58,297 bases of DNA from an uncultured Bacilli bacterium (GTDB taxonomy: Bacteria; Bacillota_I; Bacilli_A; RF39; UBA660): positions 1 through 58,297 of the forward strand of contig CANQSQ010000007.1 of the NCBI GenBank assembly GCA_947626565.1, read 5' to 3'. Positions 8,644 through 17,676 of the stretch are shown in pieces; position 1 is the stretch's first letter; every line of letters starts with the position of its first letter. The translations under genes were made by a program, and so were the position numbers. The notes below the pieces were generated by a model. That model saw nothing but the letters and a program-made list of their open reading frames with translations, ran no database searches and was not told where the DNA came from.

Positions 8644-9243
8644 TTATTTTTCACTTTTAGCAAAAATGATATTTTTATTTAAATTAAAATATTGTACAGC
8701 ACTAATTATAGACATAATACAAGCAAAGTATAATAAGAAATCAGATACTCTAATATTTATTAATTCAAATGGCAAATTATAAATAAATGTAAGTACTATA
8801 CCAACCATTAAAGATGCTGTTTTTAATTTTCCTGAACCAATTGCAGCTACTACCTTACCTTTACTTGCAGCTTCCATCTTAATAGCGTTTACCACGATAT
8901 CTCTAACTACAATAATTACAGGAATAATTTCATGAATAAATCCATGAGCTGCTAAAATAATTAATACTGAATTAACTAATACTTTATCTGCAATAGCATC
9001 TAACATTTTTCCTGTATCAGTTACTTGATTATTTTTACGAGCTAAATAACCATCTAAAAAATCAGTTAAACTAGCAATTACAAAAATAACTCCTGCTATA
9101 ACATATTGTAGCGAAACATTTACTCCTCCTACATCAAATTGTGGAAACTGATATCCTAAACTATAAAATGGTATACATAATAGTAAAATAACTACTCCTG
9201 ATAAAATTAATCTTAATACTGTCAACTTTGTAGGTAAATTCAT
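8644..9243 (-). CDS. pgsA: CDP-diacylglycerol-glycerol-3-phosphate 3-phosphatidyltransferase
   Basis: PgsA makes phosphatidylglycerol phosphate, the precursor of phosphatidylglycerol, in the cytoplasmic membrane. The CDP-alcohol phosphotransferase signature DG-x2-AR-x8-G-x3-D-x3-D is complete at about residues 64-87 (DGYLAR ... GKMLDAIAD). The rest is a series of hydrophobic helices, and length 199 is normal. The start has a strong AAGGAG ribosome site and overlaps the stop of the preceding HTH gene by 4 nt (ATGA), which indicates translational coupling. The rodZ/ymfM-pgsA pairing is conserved in Bacilli. Confidence 0.95.
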   Translation of the reverse strand: MNLPTKLTVLRLILSGVVILLLCIPFYSLGYQFPQFDVGGVNVSLQYVIAGVIFVIASLTDFLDGYLARKNNQVTDTGKMLDAIADKVLVNSVLIILAAHGFIHEIIPVIIVVRDIVVNAIKMEAASKGKVVAAIGSGKLKTASLMVGIVLTFIYNLPFELINIRVSDFLLYFACIMSIISAVQYFNLNKNIIFAKSEK

Positions 9244-9719
9244 AACACTTCTCCTTCTTCAATTCCTAATAACTCATCTGTTCTTTGTGGTACTTTATTA
9301 TTGTTATTAACAATTATATAAACAACAATTATTAATAATATTATACCTAAAGCTATATAAACAAATGGCCATATTCTTTTTTTCATCTTATATTCTTTTG
9401 TATAAGGTGATCTTACTTTATTTTTTTTACTTTCTATATCTTTTTGGGCAGCTTTAATATCATCTAAAGAGATTTTTGAAGTATGTTCAAATAAAAAATC
9501 ATTAAACTCTTCTACAATTTTATCTGGAGATAATCCAAGATATTTTGCATATTGTTTAACCGATTCTCTCAATTCATAAACATCTTTAAAGGCTCGTACA
9601 TTACCACTTTCTATATTTTCTATATGAGATGTAGAAAAATCTAAGTCTTCTGCTGCTTCTGTAATACTTACACCATTGCTAACTCTAGTACTTTTTAAAT
9701 ATTCTCCTAACTCTTTCAT
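9240..9719 (-). CDS. RodZ/YmfM-like HTH membrane protein
   Basis: The 159-residue product has an Xre-type helix-turn-helix at residues 1-75 (MKELGEYLKSTRVSNGVSI, then DFSTSHIENIESGNVRAF), a basic linker and a single transmembrane helix at about residues 118-140 with a short outer tail. This is the architecture of RodZ (YmfM in Bacillus), the bitopic protein linking MreB filaments to wall synthesis; the periplasmic domain is very short here. I start at ATG 9719 because GAGGTGAG precedes it by 4 nt. A longer frame from 9758 would run into the 3' end of rnpB. It is translationally coupled to pgsA. Family assignment is good; a role in rod shape is inferred. Confidence 0.8.
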   Translation of the reverse strand: MKELGEYLKSTRVSNGVSITEAAEDLDFSTSHIENIESGNVRAFKDVYELRESVKQYAKYLGLSPDKIVEEFNDFLFEHTSKISLDDIKAAQKDIESKKNKVRSPYTKEYKMKKRIWPFVYIALGIILLIIVVYIIVNNNNKVPQRTDELLGIEEGEVL

Positions 9720-9736
9720 ACTCACCTCATTCAATA

Positions 9737-10097
9737 ACAATAAATATAAATAAGCCATGTTCTGTTCCTATTACTAGGCGACAAACATTTATCTACCAAC
9801 AAATAGTTAGTCTTCAATTCCATTCAATTCTTTCCTTGAAACTCCCCTACCAAATTTGGGTTTCTCGCTCGCGGGGTTTACCACGTTTCACTTTTTCGTT
9901 TCCAAAAACATCGTCACTGTGGCACTTTATAGTCTATTCCTTATCTATAAGACTTAGGACATCAACTGTCGTTAGTTAATAACTACCCTAGGTTATTTAT
10001 TCCCTAGGCACGAACACTACAATCATCGCAGATTGTGCGAGCATGGACTTTCCTCAAGGATTTTTAAAATCCCAGCGTTTGTCTATATATTAATTGT
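9737..10097 (-). ncRNA. rnpB: RNase P RNA (type B)
   Basis: The minus strand carries the hallmark type B elements in order: GAGGAAAGTCCATGCTCGCAC (5' conserved core), TAGTGTTCGTGCCTAG, AAAGTGCCACAGTGACGA, GAAACGTGGTAAACCCC, GAGCGAGAAACCCAAATTT, and near the 3' end GGAACAGAACATGGCTTA. The ends are placed by the P1 helix: ACAATTAATATA (minus, 10086-10097) pairs with TATATTTATTGT (9737-9748) with one mismatch. About 361 nt long, it is the catalytic RNA that trims tRNA 5' leaders. P1 overlaps the gpsB stop codon, so co-transcription with gpsB and processing is likely. Confidence 0.95.
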
Positions 10098-10443
10098 CAT
10101 CATTATCAGTATTCTTTAAACCATAAACCATCTTTTCTAATTGAGATAATCTACGCATAATGTCTATATTTGTAATTTCCCCATTTGATGGATTTTTATT
10201 TACAACTGACATATTAAGTCTAGAATTACGCACCTCTTGTTTTAATTTCATATTTTCAGCTAGCAAGTCAGCCTTTTCTTTTTCCAAATCATTAATAATA
10301 TTAAGAAATTGTTCGTAATCTCCTATAATAACATCTAGAAATTGATCTACTTCTTTTAAACGATAACCACGTGTATCAATCTTAAAATCTTTTTCTAAAA
10401 TATCTTTAGGTCTAAGAGTAATTTTATTCTGATACATCTTCAT
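10090..10443 (-). CDS. gpsB: Cell division/wall regulator GpsB
   Basis: GpsB is a DivIVA-like coiled-coil adaptor that shuttles penicillin-binding proteins between sidewall and septum. The N-terminal DivIVA domain is plain (KITLRPKDILEKDFK, then RGYRLKEVDQFLDVII), followed by a coiled coil (about residues 35-75) and the conserved C-terminal trimer motif IDIMRRLSQLEKMVYG. I use the ATG at 10443 (117 aa), 6 nt after AAGGGA; a TTG two codons upstream is less likely. The neighbours recU, ponA and rnpB are the same as in B. subtilis, and PonA is the known GpsB partner. Confidence 0.93.
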   Translation of the reverse strand: MKMYQNKITLRPKDILEKDFKIDTRGYRLKEVDQFLDVIIGDYEQFLNIINDLEKEKADLLAENMKLKQEVRNSRLNMSVVNKNPSNGEITNIDIMRRLSQLEKMVYGLKNTDNDDN

Positions 10444-10478
10444 CACCAATCCCTTATAGTATTATTATTACATTAATG

Positions 10479-10595
10479 CTACTTTTTGTCAATTAGTAAC
10501 CCTTTTAATACGTAATATAATTTAGTTTCTCTTGAAACCATTTTTGTTTTTGCAATCATCGCATTAAACACTTGACTTATTTCTAATTCTTTCAT
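10479..10595 (-). CDS. Small 38-residue protein of unknown function
   Basis: A 38-codon frame starts at ATG 10595, 5 nt after a good AGAGGTGAT ribosome site, and ends in TAG at 10479, 35 nt before gpsB. The product begins MKELEISQVFNAMIAK and is predicted helical with a basic middle (KTKMVSRETKLYYVLKG). A TATTAT/TATGAT -10-like sequence lies about 20 nt upstream. I do not recognise the family. The ribosome site, spacing and position as first gene of the gpsB-rnpB unit favour a real gene over chance, but a 38-codon frame in AT-rich DNA is weak evidence alone. Confidence 0.5.
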   Translation of the reverse strand: MKELEISQVFNAMIAKTKMVSRETKLYYVLKGLLIDKK

Positions 10596-10702
10596 TATCA
10601 TCACCTCTTCTATCATAATATATTTAAAATGAAAAATCACAAATACGACAAAATTAGATAAAATATCCTTAAAAATTTATGGTAAATTCCAAATAAATAT
10701 AG

Positions 10703-10708
10703 TATAAT
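10703..10708 (+). promoter_or_regulatory. Probable -10 element of recU-ponA
   Basis: Perfect TATAAT 18 nt before the recU start, which has AGGTGATT as its ribosome site. The matching -35 (TGGTAA, 17-nt spacing) is poor. Confidence 0.5.
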
Positions 10709-10725
10709 TGAAGATAGGTGATTAG

Positions 10726-11310
10726 ATGAACTATCCAAATGGCATAAAAAAAGAAAATTCTTCACCACATACCCCTCCTGTTAATTATAAAAACAGAGGT
10801 ATGACTCTAGAAAACGAATTAAATTTATCCAATGAATATTATCGAGATATAGATAAAGCATATATTTATAAAAAACCTACTCCCATCAAGATAACTAAGG
10901 TAGATTATCCTTCTAGAGACAAAGCCATAATAAAAGAAGCTTTTTTTACTGTTCCATCAACTACTGATTATAATGGACTTTATAAAGGAAAATACATTGA
11001 TTTTGAAGCTAAAGAAACAAAAAGTCACACTTCTTTTTCTTTATCAAATATCCATCCTCACCAAGTTACCCATTTAAAAAATATCCACAATCACCAAGGA
11101 ATTGCCTTTTTAATAGTTAGATTTACATCCTTAAATGAAACATATTTACTAACAATAGATAAATTTACATCTTTCATAAACTCTTCTAACTCTAAATCAA
11201 TTCCTATTTCTTATTTTCGAGAAAATGCTTATATTCTAAGCGACAGTTATAGACCAAGAATTGACTATTTAAAAGTAGTTGATATCTTAATTGGAGGTAA
11301 AAATGAATAA
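10726..11310 (+). CDS. recU: Holliday junction resolvase RecU
   Basis: RecU cleaves Holliday junctions during recombination and chromosome segregation in Firmicutes. The protein opens with the typical MNYPNGIKK and NRGMTLENELN segments. Its PD-(D/E)XK core is visible as TDYNGLYKGKYIDFEAKET (about residues 85-103), with the catalytic Asp, Glu and Lys in place. Length 194 is normal. The last 8 nt overlap the start of the penicillin-binding protein gene, and the recU-ponA order is conserved across Bacilli. Confidence 0.95.
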   Translation: MNYPNGIKKENSSPHTPPVNYKNRGMTLENELNLSNEYYRDIDKAYIYKKPTPIKITKVDYPSRDKAIIKEAFFTVPSTTDYNGLYKGKYIDFEAKETKSHTSFSLSNIHPHQVTHLKNIHNHQGIAFLIVRFTSLNETYLLTIDKFTSFINSSNSKSIPISYFRENAYILSDSYRPRIDYLKVVDILIGGKNE

Positions 11311-13936
11311 AAAAAGAAATACAAAAAAAAGTAAAAATACTAAAACCAAAAAAATGGATAAAAATGTCAAACTAGCCATCCTGTTTGCATCTATTGCTCT
11401 TATGCTAGTTAGTTATTTATTATTTGGCTTATTAATAACAATTATTCTTGCTTTAGGAATTGCTATCATAATTGGCCTTGCTCAATTACTTAAAAAAGTC
11501 CGTAAGTCTAAGAAAAAACGCCGTGTCTTAAACATTTTATTAATCATTATTCTAACTTTAGGTATTATTGGCATGGCTTGTTTTGGTACTTTCTTAGTTT
11601 ACATAAAAGCAGAAGCCGAACCTCGTTATGAAGCTAATAAATTAAATACTAATGAAGTAAGCCGTCTATTTGATAAAGATGGTAAAGAATTTGCCAAACT
11701 TGGTGCTGAAAAGCGTGAAAAAGTAAAATACGAAGAACTTCCTCAAGTTTTAATTGATGCTATTGTAGCTACTGAAGACTCTAGATTCTTCCAACATAAT
11801 GGTTTTGATGCTCCTCGTTTTATTAAAGCCTCTATCGGTCAAGTATTAGGAAATTCAGATGCCGGTGGTGCTTCTACTTTATCTATGCAAGTAGTTAAAA
11901 ATGTCTTTACTGATAAGACCATTGATGAAGGAATTGCTGGTATCATCAGAAAATTTGAAGATATTTACTTATCAATCTTTAAACTAGAAAAAGATTATAC
12001 TAAACAAGAAATTATCGAATTTTATGTCAACAACCACTCCTTAGGTGGAAATATTTATGGTGTTGAAGAAGCTGCTCAAGCTTACTTTGGTAAGAGTGTT
12101 GGTGAATTAAACTTAAGTGAAGCTTCAATTATTGCTGGTATGTTTAAAGCACCTAACTACTATCAACCTGTAAAAAATCCTAAAAATGCTACTGAAAGAC
12201 GTAAAACTGTTTTATATCTAATGCGTCGTCATGGATACATAACTAAAGAAGAAGAAGAAATTGCTAATTCAATTCCTGTTGATTCCTTAACTTCTACTTC
12301 TCAAGTCAGTGAAGTAAAAAATCAAGGTTATGTTGATACTGTTGTAGATGAAATTAAAGAAAAATATGGTGTTAATCCATATACTACTCCACTTTTAGTT
12401 TATACTAACTTAGACCAAGCTAAACAAGATGCCGTTGACCGTGTTATGAGTGGTGAAGCTTATAACTGGATTGATGATTTAGTTCAAGCTGGTGTTTCTG
12501 TTTTAGAAGCTGATACTGGAAAAATTTTAGCTATCGGTAATGGTCGTAATCGTTCGGGAGCTCGTCAAACAAACTATGCAACTGGTATTTATCGTCAACC
12601 AGGTTCTACCGCTAAACCACTATTTGACTATGGTCCAGGTATCGAATATAACAACTGGTCAACTTATCAATTATTTGATGATGCCCCATATAGTTACTCT
12701 AATGGTCGTTCTATAAAGAACTGGGATGGTGGCTACTTTGGAACTATTACTTTAAGAAGAGCTTTATCAACTTCTCGTAATATTCCAGCTTTAAAAGCTT
12801 TCCAACAAGTAAAAAATGATAAAATAAGAGAATTTGTTACTAATCTAGGTATAACCCCAGAAGTATGTAACTCTGGTTACTCTTATAACAAAAATAAAGA
12901 TAAATGTGTAAATGATGATAATCCATCTGATGTTACACAACCAAATGCTATCCATGAAGCTCATGCTATTGGTGCTTTCTCTCCTGGTACTAACCCTCTA
13001 GAAATGAGTGCTGCTTATGCTGCTTTTGCTAATGGTGGCTATTACAATGAACCATATAGTGTAAGTAAAATTGAATATCGTTCTACTGGTAAAACAGAAG
13101 AACATAAATCTGATAAAAAACGTGTTATGTCTGATGCTACTGCCTTTATGATTACTAGTGTTTTACAAGATGTTGCATTAAATGGTGGTACTCCAAAAAA
13201 TATTGCTTGTAAAACCGGTACTACTAACTATGATGAAGCTACTATGAATAGTCGAGGACTACCATATGATGCTATCAGAGATTCTTGGGTAGTTGGTTAT
13301 TCAACCAAAACGGTAATGGCACTATGGTATGGATATGATTACATTGATCCAGAACATTGTCTACATAATATTCCAGCCAGTGTTCAAAAAGATAAGATTT
13401 TCACAGCCCTAGTTAATGCCGGAGCTATTGAAAGTGATCGTGGTCAATGGACTCAACCAGAAAGTGTCGTTAAAGTCGGTGTTGCTCCTAATTCAAATCC
13501 AGCTAAACTAGCTGCTCCTGGACAAGGTGCTATTTATGAATATTTCAAAAAAGGTTATGAACCTACAGAAGTAGATACAAGTTGGTATCGTCTACCAGCT
13601 CCAAGTAATTTCAAAGCTACATATGATAAACTTACTAATAAAGTTACTCTAAGTTGGAATCCTGTATCTCCTGGTGAATTAGGTAAAGAAGAATACGGAA
13701 CCTTCGGTTATAATATTTATCAAGGTACAAATTTAATAGCTTGGACCGATAAATTAAGTTACAGTTTTGTTACTACATCACCATATGATACTTATAAAAT
13801 TGTTGCTACATATAAGAGTTATAGTGGTCTTCAAAGTAATGAAGCAACCTTTACTCTAAAAGAAGAAAAAGAAGATGCAGAACCAACTCCTAGTGGCAGT
13901 CCTACTACTAAACCAACTACTTCACCTAATCCATAA
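11303..13936 (+). CDS. ponA: Class A penicillin-binding protein (PBP1a-type)
   Basis: This bifunctional peptidoglycan polymerase is anchored by a helix near residues 75-100; another hydrophobic stretch precedes it, so the N-terminus is unusually hydrophobic. The GT51 glycosyltransferase domain starts near residue 150, with the catalytic Glu of EDSRFFQHNG at 158. The transpeptidase has SxxK (STAK, Ser435), SxN (SRN, 491) and KTGT (637). A fibronectin type III-like domain (about 765-850) and a Thr/Pro/Ser tail follow, as in B. subtilis PonA. Start ATG 11303 follows GGAGG by 5 nt; a TTG at 11291 would include the ribosome site itself. It is coupled to recU by an 8-nt overlap. Confidence 0.95.
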   Translation: MNKKRNTKKSKNTKTKKMDKNVKLAILFASIALMLVSYLLFGLLITIILALGIAIIIGLAQLLKKVRKSKKKRRVLNILLIIILTLGIIGMACFGTFLVYIKAEAEPRYEANKLNTNEVSRLFDKDGKEFAKLGAEKREKVKYEELPQVLIDAIVATEDSRFFQHNGFDAPRFIKASIGQVLGNSDAGGASTLSMQVVKNVFTDKTIDEGIAGIIRKFEDIYLSIFKLEKDYTKQEIIEFYVNNHSLGGNIYGVEEAAQAYFGKSVGELNLSEASIIAGMFKAPNYYQPVKNPKNATERRKTVLYLMRRHGYITKEEEEIANSIPVDSLTSTSQVSEVKNQGYVDTVVDEIKEKYGVNPYTTPLLVYTNLDQAKQDAVDRVMSGEAYNWIDDLVQAGVSVLEADTGKILAIGNGRNRSGARQTNYATGIYRQPGSTAKPLFDYGPGIEYNNWSTYQLFDDAPYSYSNGRSIKNWDGGYFGTITLRRALSTSRNIPALKAFQQVKNDKIREFVTNLGITPEVCNSGYSYNKNKDKCVNDDNPSDVTQPNAIHEAHAIGAFSPGTNPLEMSAAYAAFANGGYYNEPYSVSKIEYRSTGKTEEHKSDKKRVMSDATAFMITSVLQDVALNGGTPKNIACKTGTTNYDEATMNSRGLPYDAIRDSWVVGYSTKTVMALWYGYDYIDPEHCLHNIPASVQKDKIFTALVNAGAIESDRGQWTQPESVVKVGVAPNSNPAKLAAPGQGAIYEYFKKGYEPTEVDTSWYRLPAPSNFKATYDKLTNKVTLSWNPVSPGELGKEEYGTFGYNIYQGTNLIAWTDKLSYSFVTTSPYDTYKIVATYKSYSGLQSNEATFTLKEEKEDAEPTPSGSPTTKPTTSPNP

Positions 13937-13942
13937 TAAAAG

Positions 13943-13969
13943 GAAGAACTCAAATGTTCTTCTTTTTTT
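13943..13969. terminator. Shared ponA/nth terminator
   Basis: Stem GAAGAAC/GTTCTTC (13943-13949 with 13956-13962) is followed by seven T on the plus strand and by CTTTTATT on the minus strand. It overlaps the nth stop codon between convergent genes. Confidence 0.8.
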
Positions 13970-14576
13970 CTTTGCAAATATTTATTAATTGGCAATCATA
14001 ACAACTAGGTTTAATCGCTTTACAATAGTATCTTCCAAACAAAACCATTTGTAAGTGTCTTTTAGCCCACACTTCTTTTTTAAATTTCTTTTGTAATTTC
14101 AATTCTATCTCCAAAACATTATCCTTATTCTTTGCCAAACCTAATCTTTTAGAGACTCTTTCGACATGGGTATCTACCGCAATAGCTGGTATTTGATAAA
14201 ATTCACTTAAAAATACATTAATTGTCTTTCGCCCCACTCCCGGAAAAGTACTTAATTTCTCCCTATCCGTAGGAACTTTTCCTGCACATTCTTCACTTAT
14301 TATTCTAGCTATTTCTTTTATATAAGCTGCTTTTTTTCTAAAAGAACCAACTGGTCTAATAATTTCTTCCAAATCACTAAGAGAAGCCTCCTTTAACTCC
14401 TCTAAAGATTTATATTTATTAAATATTAAAGGTGTAACACTATTAACCCTTTTATCCGTAGACTGAGCACTTAAAACAATAGCTATAAGTAACTCATAAT
14501 CCTTATTATAATTTAACTCACATACTGGATTAGGAAATAAATAATCAAGATAATTTTCTATTTCATTCGTCTTCAT
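13950..14576 (-). CDS. nth: Endonuclease III
   Basis: This base-excision DNA glycosylase/AP lyase acts on oxidised pyrimidines. The helix-hairpin-helix FPGVGRKT carries the catalytic Lys117, Asp135 sits in VDTHVERV, and the [4Fe-4S] cluster ligands are Cys185, 192, 195 and 201 with the canonical C-x6-C-x2-C-x5-C spacing. Length 208 is standard. It overlaps the 3' end of dnaD by 14 nt, so the two are co-transcribed. The dnaD-nth pair beside ponA-recU is the classic Bacillus order, here without ypoC. Confidence 0.97.
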   Translation of the reverse strand: MKTNEIENYLDYLFPNPVCELNYNKDYELLIAIVLSAQSTDKRVNSVTPLIFNKYKSLEELKEASLSDLEEIIRPVGSFRKKAAYIKEIARIISEECAGKVPTDREKLSTFPGVGRKTINVFLSEFYQIPAIAVDTHVERVSKRLGLAKNKDNVLEIELKLQKKFKKEVWAKRHLQMVLFGRYYCKAIKPSCYDCQLINICKEKKKNI

Positions 14577-15231
14577 CGAACCAATTCCAATCTACTATAT
14601 CCATATCAACATCTGTCACTTGGTCATTTTGTTTTACCCTTTTCTTTCTATTTTCTTCTACATCTTGAACAGTTTTTATTCCTAATTTTCCCCATTCATA
14701 TAATATTTTATCTATATAACTCAATTTAGGTACTCCATAATAATTAGCTTCCTTAACTGCCTCTGTAATTAACTCTTCACTCATATTATTATCAATCCAA
14801 GCTCTAATTATTTCATACTCCATAGGACTTAATGTTCTTCCAAATTCCTTTTCAATCAAAGTAAATATATTAGAAGGATCCTTACTACTTTTATTTGCCT
14901 CATCCATAAATATTAATGATAATTTATTATAAAACCCCTCTAACATAACAACTTCTTCCATTAACCCCTTATCATTTTTTATAACTTCAACTTTTACTAA
15001 TCCTTTACTTGTTAAAGTACCTATAAATTCCATAATCTTATTTACTGGATAATTTAAATCTTCACTAAATTTATTAGGATTAAATACACATTTATCATCC
15101 AAATTATATAAATACATTAAGAAAATAAAGGCCTCTAATTCAATATCTAACTTGGTATACTCTTTAAACATATAAAGAGGAATTACCATATTCCTACTAC
15201 TTAATAAGTTAATAATTTGCTTATCTTTCAT
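14563..15231 (-). CDS. dnaD: Replication initiation protein DnaD
   Basis: DnaD is the Firmicute primosome protein that works with DnaA and DnaB in helicase loading at oriC and at restart forks. The N-terminal winged helix (about residues 15-95) is followed by a DnaB2-type helical domain, where the FGRTLSPMEYEIIRAWID segment and the YxxxILYEWGKLGI motif near residue 180 are characteristic. Length 222 is close to B. subtilis (232). A GAGGGTGAT ribosome site precedes the ATG. It is co-transcribed with nth. Confidence 0.93.
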   Translation of the reverse strand: MKDKQIINLLSSRNMVIPLYMFKEYTKLDIELEAFIFLMYLYNLDDKCVFNPNKFSEDLNYPVNKIMEFIGTLTSKGLVKVEVIKNDKGLMEEVVMLEGFYNKLSLIFMDEANKSSKDPSNIFTLIEKEFGRTLSPMEYEIIRAWIDNNMSEELITEAVKEANYYGVPKLSYIDKILYEWGKLGIKTVQDVEENRKKRVKQNDQVTDVDMDIVDWNWFDEDE

Positions 15232-15270
15232 AAAATCACCCTCATATTTCGTTTATATATTATCATACCA

Positions 15271-15295
15271 TAAAAGAAAAAGATAGTAATCTATC
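15271..15295 (-). terminator. Terminator of the Asn-rich membrane protein gene
   Basis: Short stem GATAG/CTATC (15282-15286 with 15291-15295, loop TAAT) followed on the minus strand by TTTTTCTTTTA. It overlaps the stop codon at 15291. Confidence 0.6.
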
Positions 15296-16535
15296 CAAAG
15301 AATTTTCTTAGATCACTACCTCCATCATCATTATTGTTATTGTTATTATTACCATTATTATTTTGATTGCCATTATTATTTATATTATTGAAAAAGTTAT
15401 TATTTTGCCTATTATTATTTTGCTGTGAAGTGTTATTATTATTGTTATTATTAGTAACAGCACTATTTTGATTATTATTACTATTATTATAACTCTCAAT
15501 TAGACTATCAAAAGAATTACTATTATCTTGTCTATTATATACATCTCTATTGTTATTATTAGTAGTACTAGAAGATTCCATAAATCTATCATTTTTTCTA
15601 GCCTTTAATATATTTTCTAAGTAAAACAAATTATAGTTTTTAGTTATAAGCTTTATAATAACAACAATATCTCCTACAATTAATATAATACCTACTAAAT
15701 ATAGCAACCCTGTTGATTTTAAACCTAACCATATAAATAATAATGATAAAAGTAACCCTACTATTCCAATTAATGGTCCAAAAGCTAATTTTAAAGCTAA
15801 ATAAATATTTCCAATTGGTAACCAAGCTAAAGATGATTTTCTACTAAACATTTGCTTATTCAAAGCATCCAAAATCTTACTTTGAATTATATATAGTACT
15901 AAAATAACTACTATTTTAATAATAAAATCACTATTTATTTTAGATGTATCAAACTCTTCAATATACTTAATTACATCATCTATTGTATGTTGTTCTACTT
16001 GATCAGCCGTTTTACCAGCTGTAATCTCCTCTAACGTTTCTCCAACGTAATTATCTTTTCCTCCGACTTTACAATACTTATTATCATTTATTACGGCAAT
16101 ATAAGCTATATCTTTAATTTCTTTTTTATCAATTAAATGTTTTTCAGGATTAATAACCATATAATAAGCAGTAGATTCATTTTTCTTCAACACTTTACCA
16201 GAATATTCTGTATCTAAATCATTTTTAGAGCAATAATTAAGCGTTCCAATATTCTTTTTATCACTATCAAATAATCCAATAGAAACACTTACTGGCATAC
16301 TAGAATCAGACTTATTAACGATTGAACCAAAATTTATATTACTATATCCTTTATCATTTACTATCTTATTGAAAGAAACATTTTGATAAGAAAAATGTTC
16401 TGTATTTATATTAGTTCCAACATTAACTTCTATCAAAGTATTTGGTTCAGCTGCAGTTTCTTTTGCTAAAGCCATATCTATACTACATACCACACCTATA
16501 AGTATTAAAAATATTGCTTTTACTAATCTTTTCAC
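15291..16535 (-). CDS. Secreted/membrane protein with Asn-rich tail, function unknown
   Basis: The 414-residue product starts at GTG (16535) after GAGGAGAGG. It has a signal peptide (residues 1-24, ending ALA), an outer domain of about 175 residues with four Cys-poor beta-rich stretches, then three or so hydrophobic helices between about 200 and 300, and a C-terminal tail of about 110 residues dominated by Asn and Gln with runs of up to seven Asn. The outer domain may bind a ligand or partner; I do not recognise the family. It is 15 nt downstream of cca and probably co-transcribed with it. The Asn tracts are in-frame AAT/AAC codons, consistent with slippage in AT-rich DNA. Confidence 0.8.
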   Translation of the reverse strand: MKRLVKAIFLILIGVVCSIDMALAKETAAEPNTLIEVNVGTNINTEHFSYQNVSFNKIVNDKGYSNINFGSIVNKSDSSMPVSVSIGLFDSDKKNIGTLNYCSKNDLDTEYSGKVLKKNESTAYYMVINPEKHLIDKKEIKDIAYIAVINDNKYCKVGGKDNYVGETLEEITAGKTADQVEQHTIDDVIKYIEEFDTSKINSDFIIKIVVILVLYIIQSKILDALNKQMFSRKSSLAWLPIGNIYLALKLAFGPLIGIVGLLLSLLFIWLGLKSTGLLYLVGIILIVGDIVVIIKLITKNYNLFYLENILKARKNDRFMESSSTTNNNNRDVYNRQDNSNSFDSLIESYNNSNNNQNSAVTNNNNNNNTSQQNNNRQNNNFFNNINNNGNQNNNGNNNNNNNDDGGSDLRKFFG

Positions 16536-16550
16536 ACTAACCTCTCCTCT

Positions 16551-17642
16551 TTAAACATAATTTTCTTTTAAATAATCTATAATTTTTTCCTCTTTATTTT
16601 CTAATTCACCATGAATTATTTTCTCTTCCAAATCATTATAAATATCCTTTAAATAACTTCCTGGTTCCTTATTTAAAACATCCATAATTATATCACTAGA
16701 GATATCAATATCACGTCGACTTTTAATAATTAACTTATTATAATTCTTGGTTATATCCTTAATATCAATTCCTTTTATTTCTCCCGCAACACTATTTACA
16801 TATAATCCATACTTATACAATGTATTTATATCTAAATTATTAAGTTTAATAACTCTATTAATATTTTGAATTAATTCTTTCTCATTGTTATTAAATGGAT
16901 ATTTATCACAAACATTTAGTACACTCCAAATTCCCATTAAACTACTAGTACTTTTAACTTTATTTAAATTTTCTAATTCTAAATCTTTATCTACACCTAA
17001 ATCTAAAATCAATTTAATTCCCTTTGCAGCATAAGGACTACTAAAGATTTTATCTAATTCTTCTTTTTTACGATTATAGGAAAGTTGTCTTAATAAATAC
17101 TTACATTCTTTTATAGCTTCAACTATTTCTTCATCTAAAGTAAAATCAAGTATTGTCGCAAATCTAATAGCTCTAAGAATTCTTAAACTATCTTCTGTAA
17201 ATTTATCTTTGGCCTTTCCTACACTTCTTATTACTTTCTTTTCTAAATCATCACGACCACCTAAGAAATCAACTACTTCTCCTTGATTATTTATACATAA
17301 AGTATTTATTGTAAAATCTCTTCTTTCTAAATCTTCATAAATATCATCTATATATTTAATTTCTGTCGGTCTTCTATTATCATTATAACCTATTTCTTTT
17401 CTAAATGTTGTTATTTCATATCGACAATTTTTTTCCGTTACTATAACAGAACCATAATCTTCATTAGGAAGACAACTATCAGGAAAAATTTCCTTAATTT
17501 CTTTAGGAGTAGCATTAGTAGCTATATCTATATCATGAGATTCCCTACCTAAAAGATAATCTCTTACAAAACCACCAACTATATAAGCTTGATAGCCATG
17601 ATTTGTCAATTTTTGTAAAAGCTCAATATAATTATCAAGCAT
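16551..17642 (-). CDS. cca: CCA-adding tRNA nucleotidyltransferase
   Basis: This enzyme adds or repairs the 3' CCA of tRNAs. The class II nucleotidyltransferase head has GGFVRD (residues 23-28) and the metal-binding DID (37-39), then the nucleotide-selecting RRDFTINTL segment and SLRILRAIRFA of the neck. The C-terminal part is helical and divergent. I start at ATG 17642 (363 aa): an upstream in-frame ATG at 17678 lies inside a TATAAT element and would precede the likely transcript start. It is an essential tRNA maturation gene, grouped with rnpB and thiI only loosely. Confidence 0.93.
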   Translation of the reverse strand: MLDNYIELLQKLTNHGYQAYIVGGFVRDYLLGRESHDIDIATNATPKEIKEIFPDSCLPNEDYGSVIVTEKNCRYEITTFRKEIGYNDNRRPTEIKYIDDIYEDLERRDFTINTLCINNQGEVVDFLGGRDDLEKKVIRSVGKAKDKFTEDSLRILRAIRFATILDFTLDEEIVEAIKECKYLLRQLSYNRKKEELDKIFSSPYAAKGIKLILDLGVDKDLELENLNKVKSTSSLMGIWSVLNVCDKYPFNNNEKELIQNINRVIKLNNLDINTLYKYGLYVNSVAGEIKGIDIKDITKNYNKLIIKSRRDIDISSDIIMDVLNKEPGSYLKDIYNDLEEKIIHGELENKEEKIIDYLKENYV

Positions 17643-17676
17643 AAATTTATCCCTACTTTCTTTTACTCCTATTAAC

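Noticed and set aside
9719-9758. Longer start for the RodZ-like gene
   Set aside because: It would overlap the rnpB 3' end, and a GAGGTGAG ribosome site supports ATG 9719.
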